A DNA stretch of 64,000 bases from Angomonas deanei (lineage: Eukaryota; Euglenozoa; Kinetoplastea; Trypanosomatida; Trypanosomatidae): assembly GCA_903995115.1 (NCBI GenBank), contig LR877146.1:682001-746000 (forward strand), read 5' to 3'. The position numbers and the translations under genes are program-made. Under the pieces are notes generated by a model. It searched no databases. It was given only the letters and a program-made list of their open reading frames with translations, and was not told the DNA's origin. Below, in pieces: positions 22,897 to 33,400 of this stretch; position 1 is the first letter of the stretch, and the number at the start of each line of letters is the position of its first letter.

Positions 22897-25800
22897 ATGT
22901 CTGGTAGGGGCACCCGCGGAAGAGGACAGCCGTATCGGCACCACAGCAACAGCCAAGGCGTTGGGCTCAACCCGAACCAACTGAACCAGTTGTTGGCACT
23001 GTTTGTGGAGGCGGTGGCGAACCCGCAGGCGACACTGCAGCGACTGCAGCCCGCACAGGGAAACAACGCCATCGTCGCACACCGCGGACGAGGACGTGGT
23101 AGCAGAGGAAGCGGAAGAGGGACATCCCAACCAAGCAGAGGAGCCTTCGCCCAGCCACTCCGACTGCTACCACCAAAAGAGGAAGACACCACACCACACC
23201 AAACAAAAAGACAGAGGAACGAGGTTCCCCCACGGGACCTCGAGAAGGAGGAACACAAAATATGGAGGCAGCAGATCCTCCACGAGTGGAACGCCAACGT
23301 GAAGGCGGCAGAGATGCTGCGCGACCACGTCGCCCACTGCGTCAAGATCACGGAGAACCACTTTGACTTTCTGCGCAAGAAGCGGCCGGGGCTGGTGATG
23401 GACCGCCCCATCTACGTGTGCGAGCACACCACCGAGAGTCACGACGGGCGACCGTCGTACTGTATGCACCCCGTCTACCACCGGGACGACATACTCGAGC
23501 ACGCGCGCAAGCACCACCACGGCAACGCGCGCTACTACTCGGCCAGCCTGGACTACCGCGTCGGCGGCATGGCCAACGTGCAGCAGAACTGCGTGCTGTA
23601 GGCGGTCGTCGCGGTGTACGTGACGATGGGGGTACAGATCGACCCCCTCGCCAAGCGCGCCTTTGCGACGGGGCGTGCAGTGGATGCACAGCATTACCTG
23701 AACACCACACCGTTCACTGGACCCACCATACCGGGTCACGTGCTGGAGGCGTTGGGGAAGCAGTACTGCCCTTCGCCATCCTTCTATTGTGAGCAGACGG
23801 CGCTCGAGTGCCCACAGTGCCAGTACGGGCTGCAGAACCACCAACAACAGATCAGCGAGGCAGGCATACTGAGCTTCACGGGGGGCATCCCACCGACCTA
23901 CGCCTACTCGGATTACTATTGTCCAAACTGCAACGTGCAGGACGAGACCCACCACATTGGCCTTACCCGGGTCCTGACGGCGGGACCGGTGGCCATCTAC
24001 ACGGAGCTGCACCTGACCGCACCCCCACCAGAGTACCTCGAGATACTGCAAAGTGAGGACACAAGGCTCTTGCGGCGGTATCGGCTACACGCGATGCTGG
24101 TGGCGAAGAGCGCGGCACACCTCATTGTCGTGCGGCGCGGCAGCGACGGCTACGTGCAGTACGACGGCGACGTGTTCGTGGCGTACGGCGGCACCCCCAA
24201 CCCAAAGCACATCCACACCGTTATTTACAAGCGAATGGACGACGTAGAGCCGCGGGAGTGTGACCAGCCGGTGACCATTCCCAGCACCCAGGCGGTCTAC
24301 AAGGAACCGGATGTCCACACGATGCGTCGGTTCCAGGGCTTCCCGGAGGGCACGTATTTGCCCAACCCTGGACGCGACGGCGCGAACCGCACGACGCCAG
24401 AGGTCTCCGAGGAGGAGGTCCTCCGGCTAACCAGCGAGATACAAGGCATCGTGAATCCAGAGGAGAAGATGCACCTCCTCCAGCATTACCTACAAACACG
24501 TGGGTTGACCATGTGCCTGTTGTGCCAACACCTCGTGAACAACACGCAGTCCGCCAAGGAGGCGCACTACGAGCTGTGGCACACCACCATCGAGGAGGAG
24601 GATGTACCCGTCGACGCCCCCGACTCGGTGGAGGAATCCCCCTTCCTCGAGCGGACGTTCACGCAGGGCGGGACGGACTCGCTGGAGGACTCCCTCCTCG
24701 GGCTCCCCGACGACAATGAGGAGGACCCGGTACTGCCACCCGGGGAGGTGGCGGCGTGCCCGCGGTGCGGCGGGGACCCACTGCCCATACGGGACATGCT
24801 GAACCACGTGTGGCACTACCACCCGGCCATCCTCGCCGAGCACCTGCAGCGCTACCGACACACGCAGTGCAAGGCGTGCAACACGATCACGCCGGACACG
24901 AGGGAGGCGAAGCAGAGCCACACGTGCGACCCCAAACGGGCCACGTGCGACCGGATCGGGGTGGAGACCTTTGGCCCATTCTACACGAGCCAGAAGAATG
25001 CGGCCGTCACACCAAAGGAGCTGCGGTGCCCGTGGTGCCCGCACACGGCGAAGAACTGCCGCGGGATCAATGTCCACGCCGCCAAGGAGCACCGCGAGAA
25101 CCTCTACGCCAGGGGGGACCACCTGGTGGAGGCGCACTTTATGACGCAGTGCCAGGTGTGCAAGCGGTTCGTGCGCGCCAACGACCAGGAGAAGCGGCGC
25201 CACGTGCAGGACAACCACACGCAGGACGGCCGTGTGGCGCTCCGGCCACGTCCGATCGAGATTCCCCAGGGGGATCCACCAGTGGAAGAAGGGGGGAAAC
25301 CCATCCAAACGACCCACCAACGGACACTACGATGGAGGAGGACGGATACGTCCCCCTCATCCCCCAGCCGGAGGAGGACATCACCCTCCCTCCCGGCGAC
25401 ATGTGCTATGGTCACAATGTGGACTATGACTTTCGCACCAACCACTACCACTGCCCCATCTGCGGCCAGAGGATGTTCCGGAACAATGTGTCGATTGCCG
25501 GCATCATGCGGCACATCCACGCCTTCCACGAAAACTTCAAGGATAAGATGTACGTGGCCGAGAACCTCAAGCGGTACGGGCTGGACCAGTGCACGGCGTG
25601 CCACCAGCTGTTTGAGGCGACCGCCAAGGAGCGGACGTACCACCACCTGCACGCGTGCCCGGTGAGGCGGCTGGCGGTGACCCTCCCCGAGGACGAGGAC
25701 GAGGAGGAGGATGGGGTGGACCACGGCCCCGACACGTGGCTAGCGTCCAAGCCCATGACGCACCGGACGCTGCACAAGCGGGACTGGACGGAGTGGAGCC

Positions 25801-28157
25801 TCTCCGTGGCCGACGTGCTGATCGGCTACATGGCCAGCGTGCCGGACGAGCGCAAGCAGCGGCAGGAGCGGCTGTTCAACCTGGTGCGGTGCAAGCTCCA
25901 GGTGGACCGCAAGGGGGCGGACGAAGGTGGGGATAGTATTGATGCCCCACGACGACCCCCGAGACCCAAAAAGGATAACTACATTAAACAAAAAGTGGAG
26001 AAGCTCCTGGAGCTGAACGCGGTGCGGCGCGCGGTGGCCGTGCTGGACCGCGAGAACACCCCGCGGGTGTCGGTGCTTGCCTGCCTCGACGCGATCGACG
26101 CGCTGCACCCGCACGAGGACCCGCCGCCGTACCTCCTGCCGAGGGAAGGCGTGGTGACGGTGGAGAAGGAGGACGTGGCGTTCGTGGTGGCCAAGGTGCT
26201 CTCACGGGGCGCCTCGCCCAGCCTCGACGGGTGGACGCGCGAGCTGCTGTACCCGCTGGTGAACGAGGGCGACGAGAAGCTGCTTGAGGAGCTGACGGCG
26301 GTGGTGAAGGACCTCGTGAACGGGCTGGTGAGCCGGCGCGTGTGGGCGCGGCTGACGGCGGCGGAGGTGCACCCCTTCGCGAAGCCGAATGGCGGGATCC
26401 GGCCGGTAGCCCCCGAAAATGTCTGGCTCAAGGTGGCCAGTCACGTCATCCTGCGCAAGATCAAGAAGGACATCCCGTCGCTGGTGGGACGCTACCAGTA
26501 CGGGGTGGGCCGGGACGCGGCGCTGGCGGCCCGCGAGGTGCGCGAGGCGTACGAGCGCCCCGAGAATGACTGCGTGGCGGCGGTGGACTGCACCAACGCC
26601 TACAACAGCATCTACCGGCTGTCCATCCTGAAGGCGGTGGTCCAGGCCGGGGAGGCAATGAAGGTGACGTACAACTTTGTGGAGCGGCTGCTGTGGCCGT
26701 CGTCGCTGGGGTTGTACGAGGAGGGTCACCGGGTGGCGGAGCTGCAAAGCACGCGGGGCATCCGCCAGGGCATGGTGTTGGGTCCCCTGCTGTTCGCCAT
26801 CACCATCAAGCAGGAGCTGGATGCGTTCATCGCCAGTCATCGGGTGCAGGTGGTCGCCTACCTGGACGACATCACGCTGATCGGCGAACACGAGGAGGTG
26901 CAACGCGCCCTCCGCGACCTGGAGCCCGTCCTCCAAAGGATCGGGCTCTCGATCAACTGGGATAAGACGCACGTCCTGTGGCGGAACGACCACACGGTGG
27001 ACAGCATCAATATTCTTGGCGTGCAGATCCCCCGGGATCACGGCGTGGACCTCGAGAAGGACACGTTTGACAAGATCCAGAAGAGCGACCCCTTGTTGAA
27101 TCGTCTGACGCAGGGGGACCTGTCGCACCACTCGGCGTTCGTGCTGCTGCGGCAGTCGGCGGCCCCACGCCTGACGTACATTCTGCGCACGCAGCCGCAG
27201 AAGAACACGGAGCGCGGCGCGACGTGGTTTGACGAGCGCGTGACATCGGTGTTGCGCCACCTCTCCGGGGTGGGCACCCTGTCCGCGGCCCAGCAGCTGC
27301 TGGTGCAACTGCCGCTGAAGCAGGGCGGCCTGGGGCTGCGCTCGCAGGCGCAGCTCTCCGAGTTTGCGTACGCCTGCGTGAACGCCAAGTCGGCGATGCG
27401 CGCCCGCACCGTCGAGGTCGACGATATGAACCGGACCACCCTACACACTCTCATCGCCAAGGATGAGCTGTGGCACCGGCTGATGGCGTCGAACGGGACG
27501 ACGGGCGCGACCCGCCTCTTTGCGGACCCCGCGGCGAAGGTCCGGAATGTCGTCTTTGACTTAGCCCTGAAAGAACGACTGATGGAGCGCATCCTCAAGG
27601 ACATGCGCTGCACCCACTGCGACGTGGAGATGACGAACGACCACGTGTACCGGTGCCCGAACACGAACGGGCGGCCCAAGATCCACCGCCACGACGAGGT
27701 CAAGGAGACCGTCGCGGACTGGGCAAAGGAGCTGGGGTTCAAGGTGCGGACGGAGCACTCGGTGGGGGTCGGCCGGCTGTGCATTGACGTGTGGCTGCAG
27801 CACCCCCTCACGCGGAAGCAGTACAACCTGGAGGTCTCCGTGGTGCACCCGGCGCAGGACAAGAAGGACCCCCTGGTGGACCGTCGACGGACGAAGCTGC
27901 GGCACTGGGAGGAGATTGAGCGGCTCACGAACATTGAGGTGAAGCCGTTCATTGTCGGGACCAACGGCGAGCTCCCGCGCGAGAGCCTCGAGGTGCTGCG
28001 CGCGCTATCGAGGGCGTCGGAGAGCCCGTACAAGGCACGGACGGCCTTGTCGGAGGTGCTGAGTCGGCTGACGGCGGTGCTGGCGGCCGAGAACGTCCTG
28101 CTGTACGCGGCTGCCACGCACAAGTGGGAGCGTGCAGTAGGGGTAAGGTTGGAGTAA
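22897..28157 (+). pseudogene. A1 LINE polyprotein, disrupted
   Basis: The gene is homologous along its whole length to the open frame of A5, where the domains are described. ATG at 22897 (MSGRGTRGRG). A TAG at 23599-23601 replaces a Ser codon (TCG) found in the other copies. A G-run at 25291-25296 has six G's where A3-A5 have seven, shifting the frame after about residue 800. The RT and endonuclease part (to the TAA at 28155-28157) is otherwise intact. The copy is very similar to the others, so inactivation is recent or one of the changes could be a consensus error. It should not encode a full product as read. Confidence 0.88.
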
Positions 28158-28171
28158 TGAGTGATGGGTGT

Positions 28172-28199
28172 GTGGTGACCCATGCAAGAAAATCACCAC
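28172..28199 (+). other. Conserved stem-loop in the family A 3' UTR (A1 copy)
   Basis: GTGGTGA (28172-28178) pairs with TCACCAC (28193-28199) around a 14-nt loop. The same stem is at 35722-35749 (A2), 44935-44962 (A3), 52501-52528 (A4) and 61441-61468 (A5). In A5 the loop differs at several bases, yet the length and stem are unchanged. This suggests a selected RNA structure, perhaps read by the reverse transcriptase during target-primed reverse transcription. Confidence 0.65.
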
Positions 28200-28387
28200 G
28201 AAGGGAGAGTTTTAGTGAGTATGCCAACGGTTGACACCTGGTTGGAGAGCCTCACATAACCGGAAATCACGGGGATTTACGGTATGCGCAACAGCATTTC
28301 TCTTCCACGGACTGGCGCCAAGCGATCATATCAGCGTTACCGCCCTGATCGGCCTTCCGAAACCAAAAAAAAAAAAAAAAAAAAAAA

Positions 28388-28468
28388 TATAGATACAGTT
28401 TCTGTACTTTATTGGTATGTGAAACTTCCAAGTCTAACTTGGTAAATTTTAGAGCCGGCCTTCGGGCT
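28388..28468 (+). pseudogene. 3' part of an SL RNA gene, cut by A1/B
   Basis: Exon from nt 14, complete intron, both stem-loops and the T-run are present. The first 13 exon nt and the promoter are absent (poly(A) lies there instead), so it cannot give SL RNA. Confidence 0.92.
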
Positions 28469-28914
28469 TTTTTTTTTTTTTCACGTTCCGGCCGAGACAG
28501 CCCCCCAGCACCCCTCCATTCGCCCCCAAACACCCCGCAAGCGCACGCTTAAGCCCCCAGGGGCGCACCGCACGCCGCACAGCCCCGCAGACGCCGTCGC
28601 TCGCCACCACCAGGTCACCCCCGGGTGACCCTCGGGGGCCCCCGGGCAGCGGGAACCTCCGCCACCGCCACCCCCCAAGGACCCCCTCTCCGCGCCCCCA
28701 GACCCCCTCAGGGCCTGCGCACTGGCCGTACGGCGTGCGTTTGGGGGTCCGGGGCGGCATAGCGGCCTTTTTTTGGGGGCCGAAGGCCACGTGCTCCCGC
28801 AGGGGGGTCGGCTGCCGGCAGGCCCCCGTGGCGCCCTCTCTCTTGCCGCGCATAGGCCGGGGGGCATAGGCAAAAGCATAGGCGCCCGGCCATGGGGGGC
28901 CCCCCTAGGCAAAC

Positions 28915-29033
28915 GCATAGGCCGGCCGCCCACCACCCTTGTCTTGCCGCCGCCGAGCTTTTCGTGCTCATCCGTTCAATGTGCACCAAAACACGCATCA
29001 CTCGCTCTCCGCGCCGCAGCGTAGCGTCCTTTT
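28915..29033 (+). promoter_or_regulatory. Candidate SL RNA promoter region
   Basis: The roughly 120 bp before each SL exon are nearly invariant between units (only TTCAATG/TTAAATG and CACTCG/CACTTG variants seen), while the spacer just upstream is full of small indels. Kinetoplastid SL promoters are known to lie within about 80 bp upstream, bound by a SNAPc-like complex. Equivalent blocks precede exons at 29034, 29695, 36594, 37253, 37912, 38570, 45803, 46460, 53370, 54036, 54693, 55353 and 62308. Confidence 0.6.
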
Positions 29034-29127
29034 AACTAAAGCATTATATAGATACAGTTTCTGTACTTTATTGGTATGTGAAACTTCCAAGTCTAACTTG
29101 GTAAATTTTAGAGCCGGCCTTCGGGCT
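29034..29127 (+). ncRNA. SL RNA: Spliced-leader RNA gene (complete)
   Basis: SL RNA donates its capped 5' exon to every nuclear mRNA by trans-splicing. The exon is 29034-29073 (40 nt if transcription starts at AACT, 39 if one base later); its last 19 nt, CAGTTTCTGTACTTTATTG, match the Leishmania/Crithidia SL as I remember it. The intron starts GTATG at 29074. Stem CCAAG/CTTGG lies at 29087-29091 and 29097-29101, an Sm-like site AAATTTTA at 29103-29110, and a UUCG-tetraloop stem GGCC/GGCT at 29116-29127. A T-run from 29127 is the terminator. The predicted RNA is about 94 nt, within the known size range. Promoter block and all parts are intact. Confidence 0.95.
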
Positions 29128-29694
29128 TTTTTTTTATTTTTTTTTCACGTTCCGGCCGAGACAGCCCCCCAGCACCCCTCCATTCGCCCCCAAACACCCC
29201 GCAAGCGCACGCTTAAGCCCCCAGGGGCGCACCGCACGCCGCACAGCCCCGCAGACGCCGTCGCTCGCCACCACCAGGTCACCCCCGGGTGACCCTCGGG
29301 GGCCCCCGGGCAGCGGGAACCTCCGCCACCGCCACCCCCCAAGGACCCCCTCTCCGCGCCCCCAGACCCCCTCAGGGCCTGCGCACTGGCCGTACGGCGT
29401 GCGTTTGGGGGTCCGGGGCGGCATAGCGGCCTTTTTTTGGGGGCCGAAGGCCACCTGCTCCCGCAGGGGGTCGGCTGCCGGCGGCCCCCCTGGCGCCCTC
29501 TCTCTTGCCGCGCATAGGCCGGGGGGCATAGGCAAAAGCATAGGCGCCCGGCCATGGGGGCCCCCCTAGGCAAACGCATAGGCCGCCCGCCCACCACCCT
29601 TGTCTTGCCGCCGCCGAGCTTTTCGTGCTCATCCGTTAAATGTGCACCAAAACACGCATCACTCGCTCTCCGCGCCGCAGCGTAGCGTCCTTTT

Positions 29695-29736
29695 AACTAA
29701 AGCATTATATAGATACAGTTTCTGTACTTTATTGGT
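29695..29736 (+). pseudogene. 5' part of an SL RNA gene, cut by A2
   Basis: Promoter and whole exon are present, then only GT of the intron before the 12-mers of A2. The donor reads TTG|GTTTTC instead of TTG|GTATG. The other half is at 35946. Confidence 0.93.
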
Positions 29737-29795
29737 TTTCTCTCAGGTTTTCTCTCAGGTTTTCTCTCAGGTTTTCTCTCAGGTTTTCTCTCAGG
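29736..29795 (+). repeat. 12-bp tandem repeat TTTTCTCTCAGG, 5 copies (A2)
   Basis: Five perfect units, the shortest array in the window. Confidence 0.96.
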
Positions 29796-30447
29796 TTTCG
29801 CTCGCTACGCTCGCGAAACACATTTAAACATCCGCTACCGCGTCTGTTTAAATACTGGAAGGAACAGCTGACCAGAAACACCGTCCAGAGACTAGCCCTA
29901 ACGAACAACCGCTCGCCGACTGGTCCTAGCCTTGTGAAACCAGCGCGAGTTCTACCACATAGGAAACGATTGTCAAACTAGCATACACAAAAAGAATAAC
30001 ACCCAAAAAGTATATTCATTTGTCCACTGCCCGACCGACCCATCGTGACCTCTCGTATTCCGGTAATAACACTTGTAGAAATTGTGTGTGTGTGATACTA
30101 CTCTATAACTCCAATTCGCAGTATCCACACCCCTATTGTTTTTACCACTTAGTATATACACCTGTACCCGTATCTATATAAATATATATTTCGTAGAGGA
30201 AAATAGTTTTCCATCTACGTGCAAAACAAACTAAAATAATCCATCAGAGAAAAAAGAATTTGTAAAACAAAAAATAAAAACAAACAAAAAACAAAAACAG
30301 AAAAAAAAAATCAAACAAAAACATAAACCAATAAAAGCCAATAAAAACCAATAAAAGCCAATAAAAGCCAATAACACTATTTTACACTGTACCATTATTT
30401 TATTATTTATTATTATTATATTACCACTACCGAATACGATCACGATC
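29796..30447 (+). promoter_or_regulatory. A2 leader
   Basis: It carries the same two inverted repeats as A1. The 10-mer CCAATAAAAR is present four times (about 30327-30367). Nothing coding is seen. Confidence 0.7.
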
Positions 30448-33400
30448 ATGTCTGGTAGGGGCACCCGCGGAAGAGGACAGCCGTATCGGCACAGCAACAG
30501 CCAAGGCGTTGGGCTCAACCCGAACCAACTGAACCAGCTGTTGGCACTGTTTGTGGAGGCGGTGGCGAACCCGCAGGCGACGCTGCAGCGACTGCAGCCC
30601 GCACAGGGAAACAACGCCATCGTCGCACACCGCGGACGAGGACGTGGTAGCGGTGGAAGAGGAAGAGGGACATCCCAACCAAGCAGGGGAGCCCTCGCCC
30701 AGCCACTCCGACTGCTACCACCCGTCGAGGTAGACAACACACCACACCAAACAAAAAGACAGAGAAACGAGGTGCCCCCACGGGACCTCGAGAAGGAGGA
30801 ACACAAAATATGGAGGCAGCAGATCCTCCACGAGTGGGACGCCAACGTGAAGGCGGCAGAGATGCTGCGCGACCACGTCGCCCACTGCGTCAAGATCACG
30901 GAGAACCACTTTGACTTTCTGCGCAAGAAGCGGCCGGGGCTGGTGATGGACCGCCCCATCTACGTGTGCGAGCACACCACCGAGAGTCACGACGGGCGAC
31001 CGTCGTACTGTATGCACCCCGTCTACCACCGGGACGACATACTCGAGCACGCGCGCAAGCACCACCACGGCAACGCGCGCTACTACTCGGCCAGCCTGGA
31101 CTACCGCGTCGGCGGCATGGCCAACGTGCAGCAGAACTGCGTGCTGTCGGCGGTCGTCGCGGTGTACGTGACGATGGGGGTACAGATCGACCCCCTCGCC
31201 CAGCGCGCCTTTGCGACGGGGCGTGCAGTAGATGCACAGAACTATCTGAACACCACACCGTTCACTGGACCCACCATACCGGGTCACGTGCTGGAGGCGC
31301 TGGGTAAGCAGTACTGCCCTTCGCCATCTTTTTATTGTGAGCAGACGGCACTCGAGTGCCCACAGTGCCAGTACGGGCTGCAGAACCACCAACAACAGAT
31401 CAGCGAGGCAGGCATACTGAGTTTCACGGGGGGCATCCCACCGACCTACGCCTACTCGGATTACTATTGCCCAAACTGCAACGTGCAGGACGAGACACAC
31501 CACATTGGCCTTACCAGGGTCCTGACGGCGGGACCGGTGGCCATCTACACGGAGCTGCACCTGACCACACCCCCACCAGAGTACCTCGAGATACTGCAAA
31601 GTGAGGACACAAGGCTCTTGAGGCGGTATCGGCTACACGCGATGCTGGTGGCGAAGAGCGCGGCACACCTCATTGTCGTGCGGCGCGCGGCAGCGACGGC
31701 TACGTGCAGTACGACGGCGACGTGTTCGTGGCGTACGGCGGCACCCCCCAACCCAAAGCACATCCACACCGTTATTTACAAGCGAATGGACGACGTAGAG
31801 CCGCGGGAGTGTGACCAGCCGGTGACCATTCCCAGCACCCAGGCGGTCTACAAGGAACCGGATGTCCACACGATGCGTCGGTTCCAGGGCTTCCCGGAGG
31901 GCACGTATTTGCCCAACCCTGGACGCGACGGCGCGAACCGCACGACGCCAGAGGTCTCCGAGGAGGAGGTCCTCCGGCTAACCAGCGAGATACAAGGCAT
32001 CGTGAATCCAGAGGAGAAGATGCACCTCCTCCAGCATTACCTACAAACACGTGGGTTGACCATGTGCCTGTTGTGCCAACACCTCGTGAACAACACGCAG
32101 TCCGCCAAGGAGGCGCACTACGAGCTGTGGCACACCACCATCGAGGAGGAGGATGTACCCGTCGACGCCCCCGACTCGGTGGAGGAATCCCCCTTCCTCG
32201 AGCGGACGTTCACGCAGGGCGGGACGGACTCGCTGGAGGACTCCCTCCTCGGGCTCCCCGACGACAATGAGGAGGACCCGGTACTGCCACCCGGGGAGGT
32301 GGCGGCGTGCCCGCGGTGCGGCGGGGACCCACTGCCCATACGGGACATGCTGAACCACGTGTGGCACTACCACCCGGCCATCCTCGCCGAGAACCTCCAG
32401 CGCTACCGACACACGCAGTGCAAGGCGTGCAACACGATCACGCCGGACACGAGGGAGGCGAAGCAGAGCCACACGTGCGACCCCAAACGGGCCACGTGCG
32501 ACCGGATCGGGGTGGAGACCTTTGGCCCATTCTACACGAGCCAGAAGAATGCGGCCGTCACACCAAAGGAGCTGCGGTGCCCGTGGTGCCCGCACACGGC
32601 GAAGAACTGCCGCGGGATCAATGTCCACGCCGCCAAGGAGCACCGCGAGAACCTCTACGCCAGGGGGACCACCTGGTGGAGGCGCACTTTATGACGCAGT
32701 GCCAGGTGTGCAAGCGGTTCGTGCGCGCCAACGACCAGGAGAAGCGGCGCCACGTGCAGGACAACCACACGCAGGACGGCCGTGTGGCGCTCCGGCCACG
32801 TCCGATCGAGATTCCCCAGGGGGATCCACCAGTGGAAGAAGGGGGGAAACCCATCCAAACGACCCACCAACGGACACTACGATGGAGGAGGACGGATACG
32901 TCCCCCTCATCCCCCAGCCGGAGGAGGACATCACCCTCCCTCCCGGCGACATGTGCTATGGTCACAATGTGGACTATGACTTTCGCACCAACCACTACCA
33001 CTGCCCCATCTGCGGCCAGAGGATGTTCCGGAACAATGTGTCGATTGCCGGCATCATGCGGCACATCCACGCCTTCCACGAAAACTTCAAGGATAAGATG
33101 TACGTGGCCGAGAACCTCAAGCGGTACGGGCTGGACCAGTGCACGGCGTGCCACCAGCTGTTTGAGGCGACCGCCAAGGAGCGGACGTACCACCACCTGC
33201 ACGCGTGCCCGGTGAGGCGGCTGGCGGTGACCCTCCCCGAGGACGAGGACGAGGAGGAGGATGGGGTGGACCACGGCCCCGACACGTGGCTAGCGTCCAA
33301 GCCCATGACGCACCGGACGCTGCACAAGCGGGACTGGACGGAGTGGAGCCTCTCCGTGGCCGACGTGCTGATCGGCTACATGGCCAGCGTGCCGGACGAG

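Larger units (their letters stand above)
21649..28387 (+). mobile_element. A1: full-length SL-specific RLE LINE (CRE group), ORF broken
   Basis: A 6.7-kb element with 44 copies of the 12-mer, a leader with two inverted repeats, an ORF region 22897-28157, a 3' UTR and 23 A's (28365-28387). The 29-bp target duplication lies at 21620-21648 and 28388-28416. The 3' flank continues into an SL intron and spacer; the 5' flank is poly(A) of element B. The ORF has one nonsense codon and one frameshift. Confidence 0.92.
28388..29734 (+). repeat. SL RNA gene repeat block between A1 and A2 (two units)
   Basis: Two units: one lacking its 5' end and one complete at 29034, followed by the 5' half-gene at 29695. 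Exon-to-exon distance is 661 bp. Each spacer (28469-29033 and 29128-29694) is GC-rich and noncoding. It begins with a T-run and a CACGTTCCGGCCGAGACAG motif, has C-rich low-complexity middle parts, and ends in the conserved promoter block. No 5S rRNA or other RNA gene is visible in the spacers. Confidence 0.93.

Noticed and set aside
22848-28183. Long antisense open frames over the LINE coding regions
   Set aside because: They are shadows of the GC-rich sense ORF, with compositionally biased peptides and no domain; they recur at the same places in every copy only because the sense gene is conserved.
28469-29033. A 5S rRNA gene in the SL spacer, as in some kinetoplastids
   Set aside because: No 5S-like sequence was recognised in any spacer on either strand by eye.
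28267-29632. Open frames of 60-200 codons in the SL spacers, both strands
   Set aside because: GC-rich spacer DNA rarely contains stops; frames break at small indels between units and several cross SL RNA genes.
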